A stretch of 64,000 nt of DNA from Planctomycetaceae bacterium (GCA_002702655.1 PABB01000067.1:186001-250000); one strand, 5' to 3'; positions 8,256-18,800 are shown, counted from the first letter of the stretch. Made by a program: numbers and translations. The notes: a model not told the origin generated them from the sequence alone.

Positions 8256-8327
8256 GTGCCACGGCTCTGTGAGCCGTGCGAAGTGAGGAACGCGACGGCT
8301 TCGGCACGGCTCACAGAGCCGTGGCAC
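8256..8327. repeat. palindromic repeat, family B (GTGCCACGGCTCTGTGAGCC...)
   Basis: GTGCCACGGCTCTGTGAGCC at 8256 on and an inverted arm ending in AGAGCCGTGGCAC at 8327 frame about 25 bases of variable sequence. Each arm also contains the small palindrome GGCTCTGTGAGCC. Other copies are at 22847-22920, 42952-43020 and, inside a coding region, 49109-49182. None carries a transposase. Confidence 0.85.
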
Positions 8328-8466
8328 ACATTGTCGCCGGCGAGCTCGCGCTTGCTAGCGTCAACGAAAGTGAAAGTTTGCCGCATCTGCGGGCCGATGC
8401 AACAGGTGGAACACTGCGCATTGCGTCTCTGCGCCCGATTCTCGCGACTTGTCCGGCCTCGCCGCC

Positions 8467-9267
8467 ATGTACCTGGCTCATTGGAATCTGCAGCAAGCCC
8501 CCTTCGCCGCGGGCGTCGACCCGGCGGCGTTCTACGAGGGCGCGCCGCAGGTCGAAGCGTTGGCACGGCTGAGGTTTCTGGCCGTGCAGCGGCGGCAGTT
8601 CGGCGTGCTGTTGGGCGTGCGCGGCGTGGGCAAGTCGCTCCTCGCCGCGGTCTTTGCCGAGCAGTGCCGCGCCGCGGGACGCACCGTGCTGGAGCTGAAT
8701 CTGGCCGCGCTGTCGGCCAACGAACTTCTGTGGAACGTCGCCGCCCAACTGGCGATTGGCCCCCGGCCCGGGCAAGACGCCGCGACGGCGTTTCGCCGCG
8801 TCGTCGATTGGGCCCAATCGCGCCCCGACGATCAACCGCCCGTGCTGCTGCTGGCCGACGACGCCGACCAAGCGGGCCCGGATGTATTGGCGCAACTCGC
8901 ACGGCTGTCGCGGGCGACGCACGATCCCTGGCTGACCACGGTCCTGACCGCCACGCCCGCGCGCGCAAGTCGCCTGGGCGAGGCGCTACTCGAGTCCGTC
9001 GATTTGCGAATCGACTTGGAGCCGTGGGACGAAGACGATGCGGCCGGCTACGTGCAGTTCGCGCTGCTGGAGGCGGGCTGCGAGCGACCGGTGTTCCACG
9101 AGGAAGCGCTGTCCGTGCTGCACGTGCTGAGCGGCGGCAATCCGCGGCGGATCAATCGGTTGGCCGACTACGCCCTGCTGGGCGCCGCGGCCGAGGGGCT
9201 CGATCAAGTTGACGCCGGCACGGTCGAAGCGGCGCACGACGCGCTGGGTTGGACCGCCGCCGCGTGA
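8467..9267 (+). CDS. ExeA/MSHA-type AAA+ ATPase
   Basis: A 266-residue ATPase of the ExeA (GspA-like) group. It has the YLAHWNLQQAPF opening typical of the family, a P-loop GVRGVGKSLL near residues 53-62, a Walker B-like VLLLADDADQA near 128-138, sensor 1 near TTVLTATPA, and the C-terminal GGNPRRINRL sensor 2 stretch. Start at 8467 rather than the ATG at 8449, because family members begin M-Y-x-x-F/W. Relatives power pilus or secretion assembly or bind peptidoglycan, but no secretion genes lie nearby and no peptidoglycan-binding domain is present, so the partner is unknown. Confidence 0.8.
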   Translation: MYLAHWNLQQAPFAAGVDPAAFYEGAPQVEALARLRFLAVQRRQFGVLLGVRGVGKSLLAAVFAEQCRAAGRTVLELNLAALSANELLWNVAAQLAIGPRPGQDAATAFRRVVDWAQSRPDDQPPVLLLADDADQAGPDVLAQLARLSRATHDPWLTTVLTATPARASRLGEALLESVDLRIDLEPWDEDDAAGYVQFALLEAGCERPVFHEEALSVLHVLSGGNPRRINRLADYALLGAAAEGLDQVDAGTVEAAHDALGWTAAA

Positions 9268-9334
9268 GCCGTGGCCGATTCTCTCCGAGAATCGGCCAAT
9301 CCGCGACGCACGGGCGAAACACGACAAACGCCGC

Positions 9335-9889
9335 TCACGGCGTGCGGCCGTAAATGATCGAGTTGGCCAACTCGCCCGTGGGGTCGCGGCGGTCCCGGCG
9401 CAGTTCCGCCTCGCGCTGAAATCCGGCGCGCTCCGCGACGCGCTGACTGGGCAGATTGCGCGAGCTGACCCAGATCTCGACGCGCTGCGCCGCCAGTTCG
9501 GCGAAGGCAAATTCGGCGATGCCGCGCACAGCTTCGGTCACGTATCCCTGGCCGCCGCACCCGGCGCGCCGCCAGTAGCCGATTTCCATCCGCGGCACGT
9601 GCCAATTGATGCGATGCAGACCGGAGGCGCCCAGGAGGACGTCGTCGGTACGGCGGAACAGCAACATCCCCAGGTCTTCGCCGCGGGCGTATTGCGCTGC
9701 GGCTTCCGTCATCCGAGCGTGCTGCTGCTCGAGCGTGCCAAGGGACTGCGCCCACGGCATCCATCGATGCAATTCCTCGAACGTCTCAGTGACCGCCTCG
9801 TGCAACGCCGCCGCATAGCGCGGGTCGATGGCGCGGATCAGCAATCGCTCCGTTTCGATCAGCGTGGGAATGACATCGGGCGCGGGCAT
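9335..9889 (-). CDS. GNAT acetyltransferase, RimJ/RimL-like
   Basis: A 184-residue acetyltransferase. The opening ETERLLIRAIDP, the central IGYWRRAGCGGQGYVTEAVR (acetyl-CoA loop) and the closing SQRVAERAGFQREAELR are the standard RimJ/RimL layout. The substrate cannot be read from sequence: such enzymes acetylate ribosomal protein N-termini, antibiotics or small amines. It is convergent with the ExeA-like gene and about 90 bases downstream of the next minus-strand gene. Confidence 0.85.
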   Translation of the reverse strand: MPAPDVIPTLIETERLLIRAIDPRYAAALHEAVTETFEELHRWMPWAQSLGTLEQQHARMTEAAAQYARGEDLGMLLFRRTDDVLLGASGLHRINWHVPRMEIGYWRRAGCGGQGYVTEAVRGIAEFAFAELAAQRVEIWVSSRNLPSQRVAERAGFQREAELRRDRRDPTGELANSIIYGRTP

Positions 9890-9977
9890 CGGAAAATCTC
9901 AGCAGGCGGCGCAACGAAACGACCCCGCTGTCGACAGCGGTCGCTGCGCCGCAGGACACGGCCCCGCCGGGGCAGGT

Positions 9978-11597
9978 TCAGTCGTCCGCCGCTTCGCCCA
10001 CGGCCCGCCGTACGATGTCCATTGAGCCGCGGAGAGCTTCGACTTGCTTCTGCAGCGCGTCCTGATCAATCCGCACGCGCTCCAGGATCGACTCGCTGGA
10101 GGAGCGGATTGTCTCGGCGCTTTTGCGCACCTTGTCGAGGTTGCCAACGCGTTTTTCGATGTCCAAAATTGCCCGATCGATCGGCTCGAAGTCGACCGAC
10201 TCGCGCTCGCGCGTCTTGCCCGCCTGCACGCACAGCGCCCGGGCGATCTCCAAGCCGGCCAGCAGGTAGGCGTCGGTCGCCGGGTCCTGGGCGTCCCACA
10301 CGACGACGACGTCGGCGCCGTAGCGCGCCAGCGGCGCCAAGCCGGTCGGCGCCGTCACCTGGCTGAACACGAACACGCCGTGGGCGGCGCCGCGATTTTT
10401 ACGGGCTTGCTCGATTTCCTCGCGGGCTTTGCCCAGCGAGTAACGACCCTCTTCCTTCGCTTCGACGACGATCTTGGCGCCGGCGGCGGCGCAGTCGGGG
10501 CCCAATTCGACCACCGCGTCGCCGATTTTGCAGTTCTTGATCAGCCCGGTCGTGGCGCCGGTCGACTCGGCCACGTCGCCGCGGCGTTGAGCGTCCTGCT
10601 GCACGAACTCCACCACGGCCGCTTCGAACGTGGCGCCATGCTGCGTGCCGCGCGCTTCCGCCTCGCGACGGGCGTCGAGCTTGGCGAGCGTCTCGCGGAC
10701 TTCCTGTTGGAAGTCGGCGTTGGTTTTCACATGCGCTTCGAGAATCGTGGTCAGCTCGGTCTTCAGACGCCGCAGCGCCGACTGTTCGTTGTCGAGTGAA
10801 AACTCGCTGGTGATGATCCGCTGAGCGCGATCGACGTTCTGCACCAGGCGGCTCAGCGCGGAGTTTTCCTCGTCGAGCGAAAACTCCTTCACGACCGCGT
10901 CGATCTTGCCCTGCAGGTCCTTCGACAGATCGCCGTGCTTGGCGGTCAGCTCGCTGACCAAGCGGTGAAGCGCGCCGTCGGGGTTATCGAGCGAGAACTC
11001 CTTGAGCAACCGTTCGCGCTGCTGCTGCAACTGGCCTTCCACATTGGTCCGCAGCGCCGCCAGCAGCCCCTGCGACTGATCCGGGCTGAGCACCTTCATC
11101 AGCGGGCTGTTCTCGCCGACGTGACTGAGCAGCGTGCGAGCGAGTTGCGAGTCGTCGCCGCCCAGCGCGCCTTTTAGCACGCGGGCCAAATCGCCGTCGT
11201 CGGCCGTGAGCCGCTGCACGCGCTCGGTGAAGCGGCCCTCGCTCGGATCGAAGTATTCCTTGAGCGACCCCGCCAGACGCTCGTGGGCGCCGCGGGCGTG
11301 CTCGTCGAGTTGCTGCCGCAGCGACGCGAGCATCGCCTTCATCTCGCGCTGCACGATGTCGCCGTCCAGTTGCGTGCTCGCGCGGCGGAGGGCGAGCACG
11401 CCGATCTTCAGCGCTTCGAGGGCAAACTCGTCGCGGGGCGGCCCCGCGGGATGCTTGGCCAACTCGGCCAGGACGTCGCGGTCGGTCACGCGCAGCCGCA
11501 GTTCCGTGGCCGCGGGCGTCGGGGCGCCCTCCAGCGTCGTGTCGTCGGCGCCGTCATCCTCGGCATCCGCGAAAAACCCTTTGAGCATCTGCGACAT
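9978..11597 (-). CDS. coiled-coil protein with FSLD repeats and a PD-(D/E)XK nuclease-like domain
   Basis: A 539-residue soluble protein. After an acidic N-terminus come long helices with three spaced copies of an EFSLD-x5-AL-x-RL unit (FSLD at residues 201, 239 and 266). Residues 320-445 look like a restriction-endonuclease fold: E325 in the first helix, D360 in KIGDAVVE, and E379-A-K381 in KIVVEAKEE, followed by a QARKNRGAAHGVFVFS strand as in RmuC/DUF2130-like proteins. A C-terminal coiled coil (470-525) follows. The start at 11597 has GGAAG upstream; the longer frame adds 49 arginine-rich residues unlike the rest. The nuclease idea is inferred. Confidence 0.7.
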   Translation of the reverse strand: MSQMLKGFFADAEDDGADDTTLEGAPTPAATELRLRVTDRDVLAELAKHPAGPPRDEFALEALKIGVLALRRASTQLDGDIVQREMKAMLASLRQQLDEHARGAHERLAGSLKEYFDPSEGRFTERVQRLTADDGDLARVLKGALGGDDSQLARTLLSHVGENSPLMKVLSPDQSQGLLAALRTNVEGQLQQQRERLLKEFSLDNPDGALHRLVSELTAKHGDLSKDLQGKIDAVVKEFSLDEENSALSRLVQNVDRAQRIITSEFSLDNEQSALRRLKTELTTILEAHVKTNADFQQEVRETLAKLDARREAEARGTQHGATFEAAVVEFVQQDAQRRGDVAESTGATTGLIKNCKIGDAVVELGPDCAAAGAKIVVEAKEEGRYSLGKAREEIEQARKNRGAAHGVFVFSQVTAPTGLAPLARYGADVVVVWDAQDPATDAYLLAGLEIARALCVQAGKTRERESVDFEPIDRAILDIEKRVGNLDKVRKSAETIRSSSESILERVRIDQDALQKQVEALRGSMDIVRRAVGEAADD

Positions 11598-11762
11598 CGG
11601 TCGTCTTCCTTCGAACCGGGGCGGCCGGGCGTCAATGAACATCCGTCTATCAATATGGCGGTTTCGCCGGCATCCGACAAGCGCCGGGCGGCGAGGCCGC
11701 ATTCTCAACAACGAGATTGCTCCCGGGATGACTACGAGCGGCATGCTTGCCGCTGCGGCGAG

Positions 11763-13067
11763 TCAGGCCGCAGTCCCTTGCTGGACAGTCTCGGTCCGCG
11801 GCAGCCGAATCAGGAAATACCAACCGCTGATCGCCAAGCACGCCAAACCGACGACGGCCGTCACCAGTGCGAACTCGGCGAAGTAGGTCACGCGGTCCGC
11901 TTCGCCCGCGGCGAAGTCCTTGTGCAGTTGCAGGGCAATGCTGCAGGCGTAGCCCAGCGAGTCGGCGACATAGATGGCAAACACGGCCGTGCCGGGACTG
12001 CGGGTGGCGGCCACGATTCGCTCGAACAGCACCGCGTTGTACGGCACGTAGGCCAAGTAGCCGCCGACCCCCGTGGCGATCATCCACGCGAGCCCCGACA
12101 CCGCGCCCGCCGCGTGGAGCAGCGTGGCGGCGCCGATGACGACCATCCCCGCGGACATGCAGAGAAAGATGGCCAGCAGTCCGCGCTGGTGGTTGTGCAG
12201 CACGATCAATCCGCCGACGACCAGCGTGACAGTGATCGCGGTGGGGCCCTCGACCCAGGTGAAAATGCCGGGCGTCTCCCCGTATCCCAGCTTCTGCAGG
12301 ATCTCGGCCGAGTAGTAATCGCGGTAGTCGCGCATGGCGGTCAGCACGGCGTAGAACGCCAGCAGCGGCACGAGCCCTACGGCGTAGACGCGCAAGAAAC
12401 GCCGTCGCTCGGCGCCGTTCATCGCGCGGCGCAACGTGCGCTCGGCCACGTCCTGGGCGTTGGGCGGCGGCACCCGGTCGAGCGTCACCGCCGCGGCGAT
12501 CAGCGGCAGCAGGAAACAGGCCCCCGTGACCGCGGGCATCCAGAACTCGCTGACGCCGCGACTCATCCACCACGCGCCTGCGTCCCTGACCACGCCGCCG
12601 GCCAACACGAACGAGCAGCAGAGCACGGCCATCAGTAGATCCGAGGTGGTGCGCCCTTCCAGCCGCCGCACGATCAAGCCCCACACCAGCCCCAACGGCA
12701 TGCCGTTGAGGAACATCCAGGCGACCTTCCCTGCCCCCGGCGTCACAGCAAAGCCGACCAGCGCCGCTTCGGCGACCAGCGCCGCGATGATCAGCGTGGG
12801 CAACAGTCGCCGGCGATCCAATTCCGACACGAACTTGATGCCGACGAACTTGGCCAGGGCGTAGCCCAGCACCTGGCCGATCACCAGGGCCGTTTTCAGC
12901 CCCACGCTGGAGCCGAGAAACGTGAGCCCCTGGAACGTGGCGGCCGTGTAAGGTTTGCGCAGACCGTACGCGCAGAAATACACGGCAAACGCGGCGCCCG
13001 CGGCAACGAGCGCCGCCCGGGCCGGCGGCTCGGCCGGGGCGGTGGGATCAGCAGGGCGGGACGTCAC
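11763..13067 (-). CDS. DUF5690-like major facilitator-type membrane protein
   Basis: A 434-residue protein with about twelve membrane segments and features of the DUF5690 group: YFCAYGLRKPYTAATF in the first helix, the GRTTSDLLMAVLC loop, and the DYRDYYSAEILQKLGY stretch in the middle. It is probably an inner-membrane transporter of unknown substrate. The start chosen is GTG at 13067, 11 bases after the stop of the upstream gene, because longer in-frame starts would run through the upstream coding end and add arginine-rich sequence. It is tightly coupled to the phosphodiester glycosidase gene. Confidence 0.75.
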   Translation of the reverse strand: MTSRPADPTAPAEPPARAALVAAGAAFAVYFCAYGLRKPYTAATFQGLTFLGSSVGLKTALVIGQVLGYALAKFVGIKFVSELDRRRLLPTLIIAALVAEAALVGFAVTPGAGKVAWMFLNGMPLGLVWGLIVRRLEGRTTSDLLMAVLCCSFVLAGGVVRDAGAWWMSRGVSEFWMPAVTGACFLLPLIAAAVTLDRVPPPNAQDVAERTLRRAMNGAERRRFLRVYAVGLVPLLAFYAVLTAMRDYRDYYSAEILQKLGYGETPGIFTWVEGPTAITVTLVVGGLIVLHNHQRGLLAIFLCMSAGMVVIGAATLLHAAGAVSGLAWMIATGVGGYLAYVPYNAVLFERIVAATRSPGTAVFAIYVADSLGYACSIALQLHKDFAAGEADRVTYFAEFALVTAVVGLACLAISGWYFLIRLPRTETVQQGTAA

Positions 13068-13078
13068 GGGCAAGCCTG

Positions 13079-14047
13079 TCAGTGGGCGGGAGCGGCGGCA
13101 GGCGCAGGCGGCCGCGCCACCGGCGGCAACGGTTGGTAGTCGGGATTTGGTCGAGCGTACACGCCCAAGTGATTCGCGACGGCGCGTTCGCGGCCGGGCA
13201 TTTGCGGGGTCGACTTGTCGCTGGGGCTGTTCACCGTGCGCGCGGCGCCGTCCGCGCCGTCGGCGAACACGAGCGTGCAACTGCCGCCGCCGTCCAGGTT
13301 CAGCGCGTCCTCCACGCCGAATGCCAGCAGCAGCTCCGCGATGGCGTCGGTGCGCATGCCCTCGCTGTAGTCCGGCTGTCGGCCGTCGACCACCAGCAGG
13401 AACAGATGCCCCGTGTCGGCGTCCACGCCCGCGGCGGTGTGTGGATTGAGCGTGCGGGTGTACTTGTCGTCCGGCGCCACGACGCGGCCGTCATCCAGCA
13501 AAAGTTGGTTCCCGCTGACCACGTTGCGGGCGCCCACGGGAATCGTCGGGCTGCCGATCACTTGCACTTCGTTGTTGTACAGAATGACCAGCGAGTTTCT
13601 GCAGACGCCGCGTCGCGCCGGCGGCGAGACGATGTCGCCGTCGCTGACTCCCAAGCCGTGCACATTGGCCGTGTCGCCGGTGTCGGTCGTGTAGAAGTCG
13701 CCGTTGATCGCGAGCGACAGATCGAATGCGTCGACAAACTGGCTGGTCGTCTGCCGCGTGTACTCGTCCGGCTGGGGGCCGTTGCCGGGCGAGCAGAAGA
13801 ACGACACGCCCGGGGCCTGGGGGTCGATTTCCACAATGTGGATGACCAACTCCCGCGGCAACACGGGCGGCTGTGGGGCGTCGGCGCCCTGCGCGATCCG
13901 GTAGTACGTGACGCCCACAAACGGCTGGGTCGACTGCGTGATGACGGCCAAGTGCTCGGGAATCGTCGCGGCGGAGCATGTCGACGACAATGTCAGCGAC
14001 GCCATATACGCCCACGCGAGCACGGTAATGGCGTCTCTTCTTGCCAC
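13079..14047 (-). CDS. secreted phosphodiester glycosidase (NAGPA domain)
   Basis: A 322-residue exported protein. The NAGPA fold (family of the uncovering enzyme that removes GlcNAc from phosphodiesters) is seen in LAINGDFY, HGLGVSDGD, RTLNPHTAAGVD, FLLVVDGRQPDYSEGM and ALNLDGGGSCTLVF. The N-terminus from GTG at 14047 is a signal peptide ending ...STCSAA, and GGGAGA lies about ten bases upstream, so this start is preferred over the distal ATG at 14143, which overlaps the upstream gene. The C-terminus is proline/alanine-rich. The transporter gene follows directly, so the two may act on one sugar phosphodiester. Confidence 0.8.
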   Translation of the reverse strand: MARRDAITVLAWAYMASLTLSSTCSAATIPEHLAVITQSTQPFVGVTYYRIAQGADAPQPPVLPRELVIHIVEIDPQAPGVSFFCSPGNGPQPDEYTRQTTSQFVDAFDLSLAINGDFYTTDTGDTANVHGLGVSDGDIVSPPARRGVCRNSLVILYNNEVQVIGSPTIPVGARNVVSGNQLLLDDGRVVAPDDKYTRTLNPHTAAGVDADTGHLFLLVVDGRQPDYSEGMRTDAIAELLLAFGVEDALNLDGGGSCTLVFADGADGAARTVNSPSDKSTPQMPGRERAVANHLGVYARPNPDYQPLPPVARPPAPAAAPAH

Positions 14048-14139
14048 GGCTGCTGTTCTCCCGGACGCGACAAAGAGGGGGACGACGCTTCGGCAAGCAT
14101 CCACGCGTGACCGCGGCGCCCCCAAAGGCCGCGGCACGT

Positions 14140-15714
14140 TCATCTTACCTGAACCACTTCCACGGGCGTGCGGCTGCTCAGGCTGTAGAGATCGGCCCGG
14201 CGATTTTGCAGCGGCAGCACGCTGCCAATGTCGCGATGCTGCACCAGGCTACTCAGGTCGATCTCGGCCACCACGACCGTTTCGCAATTGGGCTCCGCCT
14301 CGGCCAGGATGCCGTCTTTGGGAAACGGCACGTCGCAGGGCGTGCAAACGGCCGCCTGGCCATAGTTGATCAGAAAGCTGTTCACCTGCGGCAGGTTGCC
14401 CACGCAGCCCGACAGCACCACGTAGATCACGTTCTCCACGGCACGGGCCTGGGCGCAGTGACGAACCCGGAAGTAGCTCTTGCGTTCGTCGGTGGCGAAG
14501 GGGACGAACAGGATCTCGATGCCGTTGAGCGCGAGCAGACGCACCAGTTCGGGAAACTCGACGTCGTAGCAGACCGCGATGCCGATGCGCCCCAGCGGCG
14601 TGTCGAACACGCGCAGCTTCTCGCCCGGCTGGATGTTGTACCAGTGTCGTTCGACGCTGGTGATGTGCAGCTTTTCCTGTTGGTACACGTTGCCGCTGGG
14701 CGTGAACAAGTAAGCGATATTCTGCAACTCGCCGTCGACCACCGTCGGGGTCGACCCGCCGATGATGAACAAGTTGAACTCCTCGGCCAGCTTGAGGAAC
14801 ATGTTGCGGTATTCGTCGGCGTACTTGGCGACCTCCAAGACGGCCTGGCGGGACGGCAGGTCGCGCGACATGGTGCTGAACAGCTGAGCCGTGAACAGCT
14901 CGGGCATCAGCAGATAGTGGCAGTGGTACTCGTTGGCCGTTTCGGCGAAGAAGTGAACCTGCCGCGCCAAATCGTCCCAGGACTTGATGGGTCGCATCTG
15001 ATACTGCGCGGCGCAAATGCGAACCCGTCGCACCGATCGACGGATGGGCGCAGCGGCGATTTGCTGCCGCGTTTCGTCGTACTTCGGGTTGGGCATCTCA
15101 AGAAACGTCGCGTAGCTCATGCTTTCCGCATCGTTGAGATACGCGAAATGGACGCCCAGCACCTTGTAGCCCGCCTTCAAGTGCGCCGACAGCGCGGGGT
15201 CTTTCCGCTCGCCCCGTTCGACCGACGCGACGTACTCGGCCGCGGTCATTTTCTTGGAGAATTCCGCGTAGCCGGGGATCCGGCCGCCAGCGACCATCCG
15301 CCGCAGGCCCAGTCGCCGCAGCAGCGACCTGCGACGTTTGTAGAGCTGTTGGGCGATCCCGCGGCCGCGATAGTCGGGATGCACCGCAATGTCGGAGCCG
15401 TACAACGTGTCGCCGCTGGGCCGATGCGTGCTGAACGTGCCGACCCCGGTGATCTCGTCGTACGAATACCACGGCGAGTCGTCGTCCAACTGCACAATCA
15501 GCGACGTGGCGTAGCCGACGATCTTGCCGTCGAGTTCCGCCAGAAACTGCCCTTCGGGGAACGCGGTCAATTGCATCTGCAGCTTGCGCTCGTCCTGCAA
15601 GCTCTCGCGAGCGATTCTCGGATAGGCGAGACGCTGCAGTTCGACCAAGGCAGATAGATCGCTTTTGCGCCAGCGACGTACTTTGACGGACGGAGATTCA
15701 TTGGCTGGGGGCAT
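14140..15714 (-). CDS. fused GNAT acetyltransferase / carbon-nitrogen hydrolase
   Basis: A 524-residue two-domain enzyme. Residues 10-215 form a GNAT domain (IAVHPDYRGRGIAQQLYKRR, the acetyl-CoA loop). Residues 230-520 are a nitrilase-superfamily amidohydrolase with the triad visible: E272 in LLMPELF, K348 in QQEKLHI and C382 in AVCYDVEFPEL. This fusion is known across bacteria; the substrate is not established to my knowledge. The ATG at 15714 gives a standard N-terminus; a longer frame upstream is arginine-rich and lies antisense to nothing. Cytoplasmic. Confidence 0.88.
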   Translation of the reverse strand: MPPANESPSVKVRRWRKSDLSALVELQRLAYPRIARESLQDERKLQMQLTAFPEGQFLAELDGKIVGYATSLIVQLDDDSPWYSYDEITGVGTFSTHRPSGDTLYGSDIAVHPDYRGRGIAQQLYKRRRSLLRRLGLRRMVAGGRIPGYAEFSKKMTAAEYVASVERGERKDPALSAHLKAGYKVLGVHFAYLNDAESMSYATFLEMPNPKYDETRQQIAAAPIRRSVRRVRICAAQYQMRPIKSWDDLARQVHFFAETANEYHCHYLLMPELFTAQLFSTMSRDLPSRQAVLEVAKYADEYRNMFLKLAEEFNLFIIGGSTPTVVDGELQNIAYLFTPSGNVYQQEKLHITSVERHWYNIQPGEKLRVFDTPLGRIGIAVCYDVEFPELVRLLALNGIEILFVPFATDERKSYFRVRHCAQARAVENVIYVVLSGCVGNLPQVNSFLINYGQAAVCTPCDVPFPKDGILAEAEPNCETVVVAEIDLSSLVQHRDIGSVLPLQNRRADLYSLSSRTPVEVVQVR

Positions 15715-15830
15715 AGGGGCCTGGGCGTGCGGAAGGTCGTGGGTTGATCGGGTGCGCGAGCATTGTTGCGCACGCGCCCGCCTTGGTGCAATGCTGCGCT
15801 GACCGCTTTTACGCAGAAGGCGTCCGACGA

Positions 15831-18800
15831 CTACCCGTCCAACTGGCGGTTGATCTCTTCCCAAGACAGCCGCACTTGGCCGATGCGGCGGGCCAGGCGG
15901 TCGGCGCTGGAGACGTGCGTCAACCGCGAGCGGGCCTCGGTCACCTCGTCCTCCAACGCCGTCAGCCAGTCGGGGACGTCCAGCCCGGCGCCGTGAGGTT
16001 GGCTGGCCAGTTCGGTGATCTCGCGCTCCAGCGTGGCAAAAGCCGCGTCGCTGTCGGGGCAGGTGCGATCCATCGCCGGGCCGACCATCGCGCGGACGCG
16101 ATCGATGATCGCCGGGCGCGTGAACCGCTCGCTCAGCCGGTCGCTGACCGTCGCCAGTTGCATGCCGTACTCGGACGAGAGATCGGCCAGCCGGTTGACG
16201 TGATCCTCGGCCACGTCGGCGGTGCGTTCGGCAAAGGCGCGGCGCCACATCTCTGCAGCCAGGTGGCGGTCGTGCCGCACCAGAATCTCGTGAGCCCAGA
16301 CGACCGGCTTGAGATTCCACGCCACGCGATCGTACTCGGCCCGTAGCCGCAGAAAGTCGACCAACGCGTGCAGCATTTCGCCGTGATCGCTTTGCGTGGT
16401 GGTCGTGTTGTAGTCGCGGTAGGTCCGGTAATTCTCCACGACCGCTTCGATGGCCAGCGTGAGCAAGTCGACGGCCGTTTGCTTGGGAATCTGCTTGTCG
16501 ATTGCCGCCAGGAAACGGTGATTCTCGACGTGCTCCTCGTCGCGCAGCAGGCGGTCGAGCCACGGCTCGACGCCTTGGTGCAGAATCCCGCGCAGGTTGC
16601 CGAGGCTGAGGAACTTCTGCGTAAACAAATCGGCGCCGTACGCGGTGACGAACTGCATGAACCGCTGCCACTCGCCGGCGTCGGCCAGCTTCTCCACGAC
16701 GCTCAGCCGCAGCGTCTTGCTGTGGGCGAGCCAGCGCTGCAATTGCCGCTCGGTCACCAGTTGCAGGGCGTCGACCAGCATCTGGTCGGATTGCTCGGCG
16801 GTGAGTCGCTCGTCCCACTCCTCGGCCGCCGCCACGAGCGCCCGCACGACGGCCTGGTAGCCGGTTTCGAACAGGCGGTCGAATTCGGTGACGGCGCCCT
16901 GCCCCACCGGGTTTGCCGACTCCAGGTCCTGGGCCAGATCCAGCAGCTCGCACGTCTCGCGCAGCAGGCCCAGTTTGGGGAGCCAGCACAGCAGGTCGTG
17001 CAGCAGCCGTTGCACGCCGCGGGCGATGACGATTTTCCGCGGTTCGCCGCCGCGGGAATAGGGAATGTACAGCAGCTGCCGCGGCCGCATCGAATCGAGA
17101 AACGGTTTCCACACCTGGCGGGCCGCATCGGGGTCGCCCGTCAGCACGGCCCGCATCAACTCGACCGACACGGCGTCGATCGGTTCGCCGAACTCGGCGG
17201 CGGGGATGGCCGCGTCGCTGCGGGTGGTCATCAGCAATCGCGCCGCGGCGGCCGTTTCGACGCAGGTGGCGATGATCTTCTGCACCAGCGCTTCTTTGAT
17301 CGTCCGCAGCCGGTCAAATTCGACCAACGACTCGTGCGAGCCCGACGGGGGCGCGAACTTGTGCTGGCGCACGTCCTCGAGCAACTCGATCAACCCGCGG
17401 TGATTGGTCGCCGCTTGCCGCAGCCAATGGTCCAACAGGGCCCGCCGCTCGGGGGCCTCGCCCCCGCCGGCCCAGGTGATCGCCGTGTGTTTCCACAGCC
17501 GGGCGATCGTGTTGAGGAAATCGAGCCGCTGTTCCAACCGGTCGGCTTCGTATTCCCACTCGCTGTGCAGCGGGTCGTAGCCGCCCTCGGCCAGATCGCC
17601 TTCGATGCCGTCGTCGGTGCTGTCGCGGTAGACCATCTGTTCGTATGCGGCGCCGAACAGTTCGTCCTCTTCTTCGTCCTCGCCGTATTCGAACTCGCTG
17701 TCGTCCGACTCGTCGTATTCGTAGTAGTCGCTTTCGTAGCCGTCGCTGTCGGGGTCGTACTCGCCGTCGTCGTCATCGTCGACCGGGTCGTCGAACGGGA
17801 TATCGTCGACGTCGACCGTCGGGCCGTCATTGGCGAACAGCTCGGTGGGGGCCCGCCAATACTCCTCGGCGTTGGCCTCCAGGAAGTCAAAGAACTTGGC
17901 GACGTCGTCCCAGTGGTCGGTTCCTTCGTCCGCTTGCCGGTGTTCCACGACGGCCAGCCACCGCAGTGCCAGCGGGTGCCACGACACTTCGCCATCGTCC
18001 AGCGGCGTGCGATACCGCTGGTGGACCCACTGCATCAGCAGCGCCCGCGAGGCGACGATGTCGCCGTGGTCGAACAGGGCTTCGATGACCAACTGAAACG
18101 CCTTGCTGGAATCGAACTGCTCGACGAACAAGGCCCAGAAGCCGACGTCGCCGGCGGCGGCCCCCGACTTGTGCCACGCGTTCAGGGCGCCGGCGACCAG
18201 GTTTGACGAAACCTCAATCTCCTTGGCGACCAGTCGGGGCACGTTCTCCACCGATGCGGTCGCATATTGGTCCCACCACGCCGCCAGCCGGCCCAGGATC
18301 GACTCGAACTTCTTTTCCAGCGCCGAATCGTCGACCACCGCGGCTTCGCTCCACGCCCGGGCGCACAGGTCCAGGATCTGCTCGACCAGTTCGATCAGCT
18401 CGTCGACCCGCCAGTCGTGGACCGTGTTTTCCAGCGCGGGAAACAGGCTGAAGTTCGCGGCAAACCCCACCACGTTCCAGGGATCGACCAGCGCGCCGCA
18501 TTCGATGCCCCGGTGCAGTAACTCGTCGATCGCCTGCAGGTTCTCCGCCGCGGCGTGGGGGTCGTGGCGATCGAGCGCATCGTGCCCCGAGGTCAGGTGG
18601 CAGTAGATGGCCGTCAGCATCCGGGCCGAGGCGACGCGCACCGCGTTGGCCTGCCGCAGCGCGCTGTCGCGGCGCCCCATTCGGGCAAACAGCAGAGCCA
18701 GATGCACGCGCTGCAACTGCAGCGCCCGCCGGCGGGCCAGTTCGTGGTTCAGGTGCTGCCGGGCGCCGCCGAATGGCTGGCGGCGCTTCTGGGCCTCGGC

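Noticed and set aside
7493-8968. A 491-residue frame covering rsmE
   Set aside because: The first 259 codons lie antisense to the ExeA-like ATPase and through the family B repeat; rsmE proper starts at 8191.
9978-14143. Longer in-frame starts for the genes at 9978, 11763 and 13079
   Set aside because: They add arginine-rich residues unlike the families and run into neighbouring genes; starts with a better ribosome site or context exist downstream.
16368-18206. A 612-residue plus-strand frame opposite the 1332-residue gene
   Set aside because: Composition (V, Q, R, G, H rich) is typical of an antisense frame of a GC-rich gene.
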